Origin: JBOGGN01 sp050744165
GTDB lineage: Bacteria > Actinomycetota > Acidimicrobiia > Acidimicrobiales > Palsa-688
Reading direction: 5' to 3'
Length of the DNA: 13,389 nt
Assembly: GCA_050744165.1 (NCBI GenBank)
Contig: JBOGGN010000440.1
Coordinates: 1 to 13,389 of the forward strand
Shown: one piece after another, positions 6,155 through 13,193 of the stretch
Layout: every line of letters starts with the position of its first letter
Position numbering within the stretch: position 1 is the first letter of the stretch
Notes under the pieces: model-generated
The model's database searches: none
What the model saw: the letters and a program-made list of their open reading frames with translations, nothing else
Told to the model about the DNA's origin: nothing
Program-made: the position numbers and the translations under genes

Positions 6155-7197
6155 CGAGCCAGTTCCTGGAGTGCGATGAGCTCGGCGGCGTGGCCGGCCT
6201 CGATCAGATCGGCGGCCTTGCGGTACTCGCCGGCCAGCCACTCGTTGGTGAGATGGAGGTAGACCCGGGTCGACTCGATCGAGATGTGACCGGCCTGGGC
6301 CTGGACCGCTTCCAGCGCCATACCCGCTTCGCGGAGGCGGGTCAGGCAGGTGTGGCGCAGCTGATGACAGGTGGCCCGTTGCAGCCCGGCGCGCTGGCGG
6401 GCGCCGCGCATCATGGCGTCGACGCCGTCCGCGGTGAGCGGCTCGCCCCGGCTCGGTCCTTTCAACGCCACGAACACCCGATCCGTCTTCAACCCGGCGT
6501 GGCGTTCTCCCCGGAGGTAGTCCCCCACGGCGGCGAAGAACGTGTTCGAGATCGGCACGACCCGTTGGTGGCCGCCCTTGCCTTCGGCGACGAACAAAGC
6601 CCGCTCGCCGACGCGAATATCGACTAGGCGTAAGCCCAGCACTTCGCAGCGGCGCTGCCCGCCGAGCAGCATGGCGAAGACCATGGCTCGGTCCCGGTGG
6701 CTGCGCAGCGCCGCCACCAGCGAGTCGACATCGCCTGGCGCCAGGATCTTGGGCAACGTCTTCGGCACCCGCACCAGCGGCACACTGCGGGACCGGCCCC
6801 CGTTTCTCCTCGTCGACAGCCCCCTCGGAACCGGATTCGTCGACACTGCCGTGTCACCCCGGGCGATCAGATACGAATAGAAGCCCGACACCGACGACAA
6901 CCGCCGGGCGATCGTGCGGGCCGATAATCCCGACTCCCGGTCGACCATGCGCACCACCGTCCGGTCGCCGCGCTGCTGCGCCAGGAACTCGAACACGTCG
7001 AATGCCGCCACCTCGACAGGGTCCTTGTCGATTACCGAGAAAAACGTCTTCAAATCATGGGCCACCGCCCGCAGCGTGTTCGGTCGGGACCGGCCTGCCA
7101 CGAACTCCAAGTAGCGGTCAAGCATCGGATGGCCCAACTCGTAACGCACATCACCGCGGTGTGTCGACGAGCGGACAAGGCACGGGAAGGTAGTCAT
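6151..7197 (-). CDS. First tyrosine recombinase (site-specific integrase)
   Basis: A 348-residue integrase/XerC-type recombinase, intact. The N-terminal core-binding domain runs from about MLDRYLEFVAGRSRPNTLRA to FYSYLIARG. The catalytic domain carries R in LLGGQRRCEVLGL, K in AEGKGGHQRVVPI, H-x-x-R in CHQLRHTCLTRL, H in AQAGHISIES, and the nucleophile Y in TRVYLHLTNEW. These enzymes cut and rejoin DNA at specific sites through a 3'-phosphotyrosine link. ATG 7197 is chosen over GTG 7230 because it is an ATG preceded by a G-rich stretch; an ATG nearer the conserved MLDRYLEF is a third option. Its stop overlaps the next recombinase start by four bases, so the two probably act as a pair on the flanking inverted repeats. 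Confidence 0.9.
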   Translation of the reverse strand: MTTFPCLVRSSTHRGDVRYELGHPMLDRYLEFVAGRSRPNTLRAVAHDLKTFFSVIDKDPVEVAAFDVFEFLAQQRGDRTVVRMVDRESGLSARTIARRLSSVSGFYSYLIARGDTAVSTNPVPRGLSTRRNGGRSRSVPLVRVPKTLPKILAPGDVDSLVAALRSHRDRAMVFAMLLGGQRRCEVLGLRLVDIRVGERALFVAEGKGGHQRVVPISNTFFAAVGDYLRGERHAGLKTDRVFVALKGPSRGEPLTADGVDAMMRGARQRAGLQRATCHQLRHTCLTRLREAGMALEAVQAQAGHISIESTRVYLHLTNEWLAGEYRKAADLIEAGHAAELIALQELAR

Positions 7198-7243
7198 CCC
7201 CGAAGGCTCACAGCCCGGGATGAAAGACACGCGGATGCCAGAT

Positions 7244-7257
7244 GGATCACACGTGTA
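7244..7257 (+). repeat. Right inverted repeat of the recombinase element
   Basis: GGATCACACGTGTA, an inverted copy (13/14) of 4847-4860. It contains the perfect palindrome ACACGTGT. It lies just upstream of the first recombinase, so it may also overlap that gene's promoter and allow self-regulation. Confidence 0.6.
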
Positions 7258-7393
7258 TTAGGCGTTCTGGGCGACGTGCGGGAGGGAATCTCGGGATTCG
7301 CGATCTGGGTCATGCAGACTGTCGTGGCGTCTCGCGTTTGTGATGTCGACACGAGCTGACTTTCGGCACCCACGGCCGGGTCCCGCCAGCAGC

Positions 7394-7424
7394 GTATATC
7401 CAACCAACCGTCCAGCGGATATAC
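7394..7424. promoter_or_regulatory. VapBC operator: 8-bp inverted repeat
   Basis: GTATATCC (7394-7401) and GGATATAC (7417-7424) form a perfect inverted repeat with a 15-base spacer, immediately before vapB. This is the usual place and form of the site bound by a VapB ribbon-helix-helix antitoxin, or the VapBC complex, to repress its own operon. Confidence 0.65.
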
Positions 7425-7425
7425 T
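7420..7425 (+). promoter_or_regulatory. -10 element of a probable leaderless vapBC promoter
   Basis: TATACT is one base from the TATAAT consensus and lies 6 bases before the A of the vapB ATG, so transcription would begin at or next to the start codon. No Shine-Dalgarno is present between them. Leaderless transcripts are common in actinobacteria. The element overlaps the right operator arm, which would give direct occlusion by the repressor. No good -35 box is seen. Confidence 0.5.
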
Positions 7426-7431
7426 TGGCAG

Positions 7432-7638
7432 ATGAGCAAACGCCTTGTTGACATCGATGATGACCTCCTCGACACGGCCGCCGGGATCCTCGGAGCGTCC
7501 ACGATGAAAGAGACGGTCAACCGCTCCCTTGAGGAGGTGGTACTAGCTGCACGCCGTCGCCAGCACGCCCGCCGACTGGTATCCATGGACGGCCTGGACC
7601 TGGACAACCCGAAGGTGATGTCCGGGGCGTGGCGCTGA
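7432..7638 (+). CDS. vapB: VapB-family antitoxin
   Basis: A 68-residue antitoxin. The N-terminal part (MSKRLVDIDDDLLDTAAGIL, then GASTMKETVNRSLEEVV) has the beta strand and two helices of a ribbon-helix-helix DNA-binding domain. The C-terminal part (ARRLVSMDGLDLDNPKVMSG) is the acidic, flexible segment that wraps and blocks the PIN toxin in VapBC pairs. The gene overlaps the start of vapC by ten bases, a typical arrangement that couples toxin to antitoxin translation. The operator and TATACT box just upstream suggest autoregulation. The length is normal for the family. If the toxin is truly dead, this antitoxin could persist for cross-neutralisation or simply as a leftover. Confidence 0.85.
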   Translation: MSKRLVDIDDDLLDTAAGILGASTMKETVNRSLEEVVLAARRRQHARRLVSMDGLDLDNPKVMSGAWR

Positions 7639-8041
7639 GCGCCCGGTATCTGGCCGACAAGAGCGCGCTCGCCCGCTCCCCGAGACCCGCCGTCGCCGCT
7701 CGCCTGACACCGCTACTCGAACAGGGGCTCTTCGCGACCTGCGCTGTGGTCGACCTCGAGGTGCTCTATAGCGCCCGCAACTTGACTACGAAGCAGTCCT
7801 CTCCGAGCGTCGCAGCCTCGACCAGGCGCTCGTCACTCCAGAGGTGATGAGCAGAGCGATCGAAATCCAGCACCTGCTGGCCCGCCGGGGCCACCACCGG
7901 GTGCCGATCCCGGACCTGATCATCGCCGCCGCAGCCGAGGCAGCCGGACTGACGGTCCTGCACTACGACGCCGACTTCGAGATGATCGCCGAGGTCACTG
8001 GGATGGCGCACGAGTGGGTAGTACCTCGTGGCACCGCATAG
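7629..8041 (+). pseudogene. vapC: VapC PIN-domain toxin, frameshifted
   Basis: A PIN-domain ribonuclease toxin read in two frames. The first half, from GTG 7629, gives ALSARYLADKSALARSPRPA and VDLEVLYSARN; the second, from about 7784, gives DYEAVLSERRSLDQALVTPE, then VPIPDLIIAAAAEAAG and HYDADFEMIAEVTG. The four acidic PIN residues are present: D in LADKSA, E in DLEVL, D in IPDLI and D in YDADF. They would hold the metal ions that cleave RNA (often tRNA). One base appears to be missing near 7781-7784 (AACTTGAC); adding it would give a protein of 137 residues, the usual VapC length. As written, the frame ends at 7847 without the two C-terminal acidic residues, so the product should be inactive unless the break is a sequencing error. 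Confidence 0.85.
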
Positions 8042-8079
8042 CGCATCCCGAAGCCGGCGGTCTGTGGCGTCAATGCTGA

Positions 8080-8782
8080 TCAAATGATCGGGCATTCTGG
8101 GACGCTTTCGGCCGCGGGCTCGACGCTACGCGTGATCAGCGAGCAGGCCCCGATCGCGTGGTCTAGAAGTTCGACGTCGACGTCCCACCAACCCCGGAGA
8201 GCCTCGAGGGCACGCAGCAACCGGTGATCAGCGAGGGCTCGGGCGGCGGCAACCGCGAGCCGCGGTACCGATTTCGACGTGAGCAACTCGACGGTGATCT
8301 GAAACGCCCGTTCGTCGTGGCGTTCCGCCAACCCGACGAGAGCTTCGCAGCTCGTATCGATGTCCTCGTCGGCCAGGCGGTCGACGAGGGCTTGTCGGAC
8401 GGCCGGCGAATCAAGGTCGAGGATCGAGCCGAGACCGAAAGTGGCCCAGTCTCGGATCTCGCGCCCTGGGTCTCGCGATAGCTGGATGGAGGACATCGGC
8501 GACCGCTTCCTTGGCGCCGAGCGAGGCCACGCCTCCGGGAGCGGCGCGAGCGACAGCGAGACGGACCTGGTCGTCAGCGTGCGACGCATAGGGAAGCACG
8601 GCGAGACCGGCTTTCTCGTCCCAGGCGCGGCCGAGGGCAGTGATCACCGTTGCCAGGGTGGCTGGGTCGTTCCCGCTGGTTAGCAGTTCGAGCAGCTTGG
8701 GTAGCGCGGCGGGGACTTTCTCGGGGTGGCCATTGATCAACGCCCCGAGCCGTTCGGCTTCGACGATCAGGTCATGGCTCAC
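8080..8782 (-). pseudogene. HEAT-repeat protein, frameshifted
   Basis: A minus-strand gene that would encode 233 residues of alpha-helical HEAT-like repeats. The first frame starts at GTG 8782 (SHDLIVEAERLGALINGHPE) and gives repeats such as PAALPKLLELLTSGNDPATL and DDQVRLAVARA. Near 8485-8492 the coding frame changes and continues with IQLSRDPGREIRDWATFGLG, DLDSPAVRQALVDRLADEDI and PRLAVAAARALADHRLLRAL. The 'D..REIRDWATFGLG' block is characteristic of short HEAT proteins in actinobacteria. HEAT arrays act as protein-binding scaffolds; no enzyme motif is visible, so no specific partner can be named. One surplus base restores the frame when removed. It converges on vapC, with 38 bases between the two genes. 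Confidence 0.78.
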
Positions 8783-8978
8783 ACGCCCATCATCGCGTTA
8801 ACCATCAACTGGGCGCATGCAAAAGCAGTCCGACACCCGGCGGTAGGGGGCGTGCACATGCCAATGCGACTTGGATCTTCGGAGACGTTCCTGGGAGCAG
8901 CACCGGGATTCAAAAATCAGCGAAAACGGTCGGCTGACCCGACGGGGCGGACGGCGTCTGAGGAGTTGAAGAATCGGC

Positions 8979-9548
8979 CTACCCGCCGTCACTCAATGGG
9001 CGAATGGTCTCAACGAGCCGGCCCGACCGGAACGCAGCTAGCACCGCGGCCGCGACCTCCTCGGGCGGTCCGATGGCCTCGATCACGTTCGCCTCGTGCG
9101 CGCCCAGGTCTACGAACTTGGCATGCAGGGCAGCGAACGGTCGTGGGTCGGGTCGTTCCCCCATGCCCCGACTCGTCGCTCGCGCTAGGCAGGTCTCCAG
9201 GTCGGCGCGCAAGACTACGTAGTGCAGCGGCACGCTTCGGCGGGCGCACATCTCGGCCATGCCTTCGAGCCCGTCGGGGAACATATGGCCATCAACGACG
9301 ACCGTGTAGCCGCCTAGAGCAAACTGCATCGCCGCCGCCGTCATTGCGCCGCCGAGCACCTCGTTCTGGTGTGCCGACTCGGGCAGCCAGGGCTCAACCC
9401 AGCCGTTCACGATGACCCCAAAGGTGACGTCGTCGGCCCGGACGTGGGCGCTCTTGTCGTAGGCGGACGCAACAAGCCGGCTCACCGTCGACTTCCCGGC
9501 CCCAGACGGACCGGTCACGACAAGGATCGGCGCCGGCGGGTCCCGCAT
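8979..9548 (-). CDS. P-loop kinase-like ATPase (AAA/zeta-toxin-like fold)
   Basis: A 189-residue protein starting at ATG 9548. Residues 8-20 (ILVVTGPSGAGKST) are a Walker A P-loop. VRADDVTFG just after the first helix matches the substrate-contacting 'D-D' of small-molecule and zeta-type kinases. GGYTVVVDGHMFP is a Walker B-like strand with aspartate, LHYVVLRADLETCLARATSR supplies the lid arginines, and ERPDPRPFAALHAKF follows. This layout fits chloramphenicol-phosphotransferase, gluconate-kinase or zeta-toxin-like enzymes, often annotated only as AAA-family ATPases. The substrate cannot be read from the sequence. There is no antitoxin-like epsilon gene beside it, which argues against a simple epsilon-zeta pair. 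The gene is intact and stands alone, 196 bases upstream of the HEAT gene on the same strand. Confidence 0.75.
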   Translation of the reverse strand: MRDPPAPILVVTGPSGAGKSTVSRLVASAYDKSAHVRADDVTFGVIVNGWVEPWLPESAHQNEVLGGAMTAAAMQFALGGYTVVVDGHMFPDGLEGMAEMCARRSVPLHYVVLRADLETCLARATSRGMGERPDPRPFAALHAKFVDLGAHEANVIEAIGPPEEVAAAVLAAFRSGRLVETIRPLSDGG

Positions 9549-10188
9549 CGGTCCATCGTTACCGAAACTTGACGATCCGGCGCAGCGCTAGCAGCTACTT
9601 CTTCGACAACCGCGACGTCGAGCCGGTCGTACTGGCGGGCTGCGGCGGCCAGGCCGCCTTCTTCGTGAGCTACGGCGACCACCCAGTCGGGGCCGAGACC
9701 GTCCGTCCCACAGCAGTCCGCGCCCGCGTCTACCCGCCAGACGACACCCAAAGCCTCATCGGCGGTGAACATGCAGCCGTGCGCCGACATCACCATCTCA
9801 CGAGTGGTCGCCAGCCCCCCGCTCGGGTGACCGCACGCGCGACCGTGCCGGGATCGCCGACAAACCAGTCGGCCCCTCTCGGTGCGCCGCTCGGCGACCA
9901 GTGCACACAGGACCGGTATCAGGGACGGTGCCCCACGGCCGGCGGTAGGGGCCACATTGGCAACCGGCCAAACGGTCGGTATTCGGGGGGATTTGCCGCC
10001 CAGACGCTGCCGTTCTGGCGGGGGGCAAGGCCACACCCCCAGCGGGAGTGGCCCGCGAAGCTTCTATGCGAGGTCGGGGCGCGGCTCGACTGACCCCGGT
10101 TCTGACCGAGCGCGACAAGGACCGCCACGATGCGACAAGCGGTTGCGGACGCCAGGGACGGTAGCGTGGGGATGAAAGGGGTAGACGC
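9549..10188. other. 640-base stretch with ambiguous coding on both strands
   Basis: Between the kinase and the DUF6994 gene two overlapping frames look partly protein-like. On the plus strand, TTG 9569 opens SSYFFDNRDVEPVVLAGCGG, then AAFFVSYGDHPVGAETV, with third positions richer in G/C than first and second, the pattern expected of coding. On the minus strand, a frame from about 9801 gives MVMSAHGCMFTADEALGVVW and GPDWVVAVAHEEGGLAAAAR, and runs into the kinase start. They are in register and cannot both be primary. Neither has a clear ribosome site, and neither family is recognised. From about 9800 to 10160 nothing looks coding. Confidence 0.3.
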
Positions 10189-10899
10189 GTGGTGATGATC
10201 GATATCAAGTTCGACTTCCGCACCGACGCCACTGGCGAGAACCCGGATCCCGACGCGTCTAGCCCAACATTGCTGCGCTATAACCGCCTGTTGTGGAGCA
10301 AGCCGTTGCCCTCCGGCAAGCACTTCGAACTCACCCCGCGGAGTCAGAGGCCGTACGCCCTGCTTCACGACTCGGAGTTGGGCAAGTTCCTGCTGACGAG
10401 TGATTCCGTCCTCCCGACCTTCACCCGGCGGGACGACATGCAGGCGATCGTCCGCCAGTTGCCGCTTGCCGACATCGACGCCCTCAACACGATCAGCCAC
10501 ACCATCGGCGGGATGGTTCTTTGGCCGGGCAACCAGATCGACGGGAAGTGGACGATCAACCAGGCCCGCGGATGTATAGGCAAGATCGCCGACCGCTTCG
10601 ACCTGACCGTTGACTGTGTACGCCGCCACTACCAGGGCGACACCACCCACCCACTCGCTACCGCGTTCGGCCGCTACCGCGACTTTTTCGACCTCTTCGG
10701 AAGCTTCGACGGGTACATCGACTTCTGGCTCCTCGATGACCTACTGGATACCAACGGCGGGTTGAAGCTCTTCCTGCCCTCGGAGGACTTCACCTTGCCG
10801 TCGATCCCTCGGAGCATCGCCGACTACCTTGCCTTCTGCGAGCACACCATCGAGTTCGTCATAGCTCGGAACGAGCGCATTCACCACCTCGGACTCTGA
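10189..10899 (+). CDS. DUF6994-family protein of unknown function
   Basis: A 236-residue protein beginning MVMIDIKFDFRTDATGENPD, with DSELGKFLLTSDSVLPTFTR, TIGGMVLWPGNQIDGKWTIN, QARGCIGKIADRFDLTVDCV and RYRDFFDLFGSFDGYIDFWL. This pattern of a 'FDxRTDxxGxDPDxxSPTLxxYHrLLWSKPLPxG' start and a central 'GgmxxFPgnridGkxTINxARG' block matches a conserved family I know as DUF6994, present in many bacteria and of unknown role. It is soluble with no catalytic motif that I can name. AAAGGGG at 10175-10181 is a good Shine-Dalgarno. GTG 10189 is the nearest start, with GTG 10192 and ATG 10195 also possible. It stands alone and converges with the ABC ATPase gene. The gene is intact. Confidence 0.78.
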   Translation: MVMIDIKFDFRTDATGENPDPDASSPTLLRYNRLLWSKPLPSGKHFELTPRSQRPYALLHDSELGKFLLTSDSVLPTFTRRDDMQAIVRQLPLADIDALNTISHTIGGMVLWPGNQIDGKWTINQARGCIGKIADRFDLTVDCVRRHYQGDTTHPLATAFGRYRDFFDLFGSFDGYIDFWLLDDLLDTNGGLKLFLPSEDFTLPSIPRSIADYLAFCEHTIEFVIARNERIHHLGL

Positions 10900-10952
10900 C
10901 GAGGTCTCGGCGGCGACCGGCGCCTGCGTCCCGCGCCCAGCGTTAGAGGATG

Positions 10953-10979
10953 CCCGCCGAAACTGCCTGCTCGGGCGGG
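10953..10979. terminator. Possible weak hairpin between convergent genes
   Basis: CCCGCC (10953-10958) and GGCGGG (10974-10979) could pair over a 15-base loop between the DUF6994 gene and the convergent ABC ATPase gene. The stem is short and there is no T-tract. Confidence 0.25.
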
Positions 10980-11041
10980 ACTGGCCAACGGACCAGACCA
11001 GATAGTCCGCGCAGGCTCTGGCGAGAGGCTCGAGCTCGCTA

Positions 11042-11948
11042 TCAAGGGGAGGCGATCCTGCCATGATTTGACGCTTCACCCGGCGCCGTGTGGGTCGATC
11101 GAATTGGCTCCTGGTTGAGGGGGCCGCCGCAGTCGGTCTGCGCTGCGTCGACGGGGGATCGTACGATAGGGCGGGGGCGCGAGTCTTCCGCGGCGTGGCC
11201 GGTGTCGGCGACGATGTGGCCGTCGAGGAGCTCGACTTTGCGGGGCATGCGCTCGGCGATGTTGTGGTCGTGGGTGATGACCACGATGGTCGAACCGGCC
11301 TGGTGGAGCTGGTCGATCAGGGCCATGATGGACTGCCCAGTGGCTTGGTCGAGGTTGCCGGTTGGTTCGTCCGCGAGCACGATGGCTGGCTGGCCGATGA
11401 GGGCTCTGGCGATGGCGACGCGTTGGCGCTGCCCCCCGGAGAGTTGGGGGGGCGGGCTAGGGGGCGCTGAGCGATGCCGACGAGGTCTAGGGCGTCGTGG
11501 GCGCGTTGGTGGCGCTGTTCGAGCGGGACGCCAGCGTAGAGGAGCACGTCGGCGACGTTGTCCAAGACTGTTGCGTGCTCGGCCAGGAAGAACTGTTGGA
11601 AGACGAACCCGATCCGGGTGGCCCGCAAGTAGGAGACGTCGTCGTCAGCCATCCTGGCGACGTCTAGCCCGGTGACGCGCGCACTTGGCCGCTGGTGGGC
11701 CGGTCGAGGGTGCCCATCAGCTGCAGCAGAGTGGTCTTACCCGACCCTGACGGACCAACGATCCCGACCAGTTCCCCTTGGCCGGTGGTGAGGTTCACCC
11801 CGCGCAGGGCCTGGACGGGAGGCTCGCCGGGGTAACTCTTGGTCACTTGGTCGACTTCCAGCACCGGAACGTGCACCGGGCCGGTATCGGAGCCGTTGCC
11901 AGCCACGACCGATGGAACCTCGGGGGGGTTTGGCACTGTGTCGGTCAT
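11042..11948 (-). pseudogene. ABC transporter ATPase (MacB/LolD type), broken in two places
   Basis: The ATP-hydrolysing subunit of an exporter, read in three frames. Frame one (ATG 11948) has LEVDQVTKSYPG and Walker A GPSGSGKTTLLQLMGTLDRP. Frame two has RATRIGFVFQQFFLAEHATV (Q-loop). Frame three has the LSGGQRQRVAIARAL signature, Walker B AIVLADEPTGNLD, and H-loop VVITHDHNIAERM. The order and spacing match MacB/LolD-type ATPases. The first break lies near 11670 (after SGQVR); the second lies at a run of seven G at 11446-11452, where one more base would give LARPPQLSGGQ. Repaired, it would be 302 residues. The start overlaps the adaptor stop (ATGA). After VADTGH a Pro/Arg-rich tail of about 50 residues runs to the stop. 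The FtsX-like permease that should follow is absent. Confidence 0.85.
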
Positions 11949-13144
11949 GCGGCCGGGACCACCACTTGTTGGCCGACGGCAAGCCGCGGCCCTGTGACCT
12001 GTACAAGCCCGTCGGCATCGTCGAACAGTCCGATCGAGACCGCCTCTAAGTCGTGGATCCGCCCTGGGTCGACGACCTCGACGGCGTAGCCGCCGCCGGC
12101 CTGGGCTAGTAGCGCGGTTACTGACACCACCAGCATGTTGGGCAAGCTGGCGGTGGTGATGGTGACCTGCACCGGGGCCTGATCCCAGGTACCCGTGGCG
12201 GCCGGATCGGAAGGGGTGACGTAAACGGTGATGCTCGGTGTGGTGCTGTTCCCCGAGTTGCCCGAAGAGCAGGTGTCTGTTCCTTGCGCAGCGGAGCTGG
12301 AGCTCGACCCGCCGGTCCCGGAGCCCGATGGGCAGGTGGCGACCGTTCCTACCGAGGAGACGACACCTGGGGTGGCGAGATTGTTCGGAAGGGTGATTGT
12401 CACCTTGTCCCCGACGGCCACGTTGGTCTGCTGCGAGGGGTTGACGGCTACCTGCACTTGGCGGGTAGTCGAGCTGCCTTGCATCACGGTCTGGCCGGTC
12501 TGGGCGCTGCCCCCTAGCGGGGATGAGAGGGTCGTCACCCGTTCGGCATTAGGTTCGAATACCGCCTGGCCGATGGTCAGCGTGCAGTTCTGGGTTACCC
12601 CCAGGGCGGCTTGCAGCTTTTCCAAGGCGGTAGCGGTTGCAGACCCGAAGTAGGAGGAAGTCGGGCTGAGCTGAGACGAGTTTGCGTAGCCGAGTGCGAC
12701 CAAATCAGCGTTTAGCTCGGCCACATCCGCACCGGTCATCCCGGCCGACAGGCTCCGGTAGGCCGGAGTCGAGCCGTACAGCAGTACCACAGGGATGTCG
12801 TTCACCCGGTAGATCACCTGACCCTGAGAGATCACCTGGCCGAGCTGGGGCAGCTTGGTGTATGTCCCTTGGGCCTGGTTGATTACCGAGTACGGCGAGC
12901 CGTCCGACTGCGCCTCATAGGTCAAGGTGCCATCCAGGGAGACCATGGCCGACAGAGTCCGCTTTTCAACCTTCGCGGTGTTCGCCTCCGACTCTTGTGC
13001 GGCCGAAGTGGCTTGCTTCCCACCGGAGGTGGCGACCACGCCGACGGTAACGACAACCGCAGCCAGGACGGCCGCTCCGGCCAGCACCCGCGTCTTCCGC
13101 CTCATTGGCCCCGCGACCCCGGCTCGCCTGAGCAGATAGTGCAT
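11945..13144 (-). CDS. MacA/HlyD-like periplasmic adaptor with peptidoglycan-binding domain
   Basis: A 399-residue membrane-fusion-type adaptor for an ABC exporter. After a basic start (MRRKTRVLAGAAVLAAVVVT) comes one transmembrane helix at about residues 19-37. Then come a lipoyl-like segment (EKRTLSAMVSLDGTLTYEAQ, GTYTKLPQLGQVISQGQVIY), a peptidoglycan-binding domain at roughly 133-185 (LSAGMTGADVAELNADLVAL, YFGSATATALEKLQAALGV), and beta-barrel regions. A Gly/Ser-rich linker (GSGTGGSSSSSAAQGTD) lies at about 275-300. The domain would anchor the pump to the cell wall. ATG 13144 has GGGGAG just before it; ATG 13105 (MRRKTRV) is an alternative. Its stop overlaps the ATPase start, and a small secreted-protein gene lies 49 bases upstream, so all three form an operon. 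Confidence 0.85.
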   Translation of the reverse strand: MHYLLRRAGVAGPMRRKTRVLAGAAVLAAVVVTVGVVATSGGKQATSAAQESEANTAKVEKRTLSAMVSLDGTLTYEAQSDGSPYSVINQAQGTYTKLPQLGQVISQGQVIYRVNDIPVVLLYGSTPAYRSLSAGMTGADVAELNADLVALGYANSSQLSPTSSYFGSATATALEKLQAALGVTQNCTLTIGQAVFEPNAERVTTLSSPLGGSAQTGQTVMQGSSTTRQVQVAVNPSQQTNVAVGDKVTITLPNNLATPGVVSSVGTVATCPSGSGTGGSSSSSAAQGTDTCSSGNSGNSTTPSITVYVTPSDPAATGTWDQAPVQVTITTASLPNMLVVSVTALLAQAGGGYAVEVVDPGRIHDLEAVSIGLFDDADGLVQVTGPRLAVGQQVVVPAA

Positions 13145-13193
13145 TGACTCCCCGCAGCGACGAGGTGCTCAGCCTCTGATTTGCAATGGTCGG

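Larger units (their letters stand above)
4847..7257 (-). mobile_element. Two-recombinase mobile element bounded by inverted repeats
   Basis: Two minus-strand tyrosine recombinases fill this segment. Inverted copies of GGATCACACGTRTA (one mismatch in 14) lie at 4847-4860 and 7244-7257. The left copy lies 3 bases beyond the stop of the second recombinase; the right copy is 13 bases before the earliest possible start of the first. Tight packing and matched ends suggest an autonomous element that encodes only its own recombination. It resembles recombinase-in-trio and Tn554-type elements in having serial, overlapping tyrosine recombinases, but has two instead of three proteins and no cargo. Boundaries are inferred from the repeat alone, and no direct repeat of a target was identified. 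Confidence 0.6.

Noticed and set aside
8798..8992. Small minus-strand ORF between the HEAT and kinase genes
   Set aside because: The product is Arg/Cys-rich with no ribosome site or family feature, so it is most likely non-coding.
9919..10650. 243-residue minus-strand frame opposite the DUF6994 gene
   Set aside because: It is antisense to a well-supported family protein with a good ribosome site.
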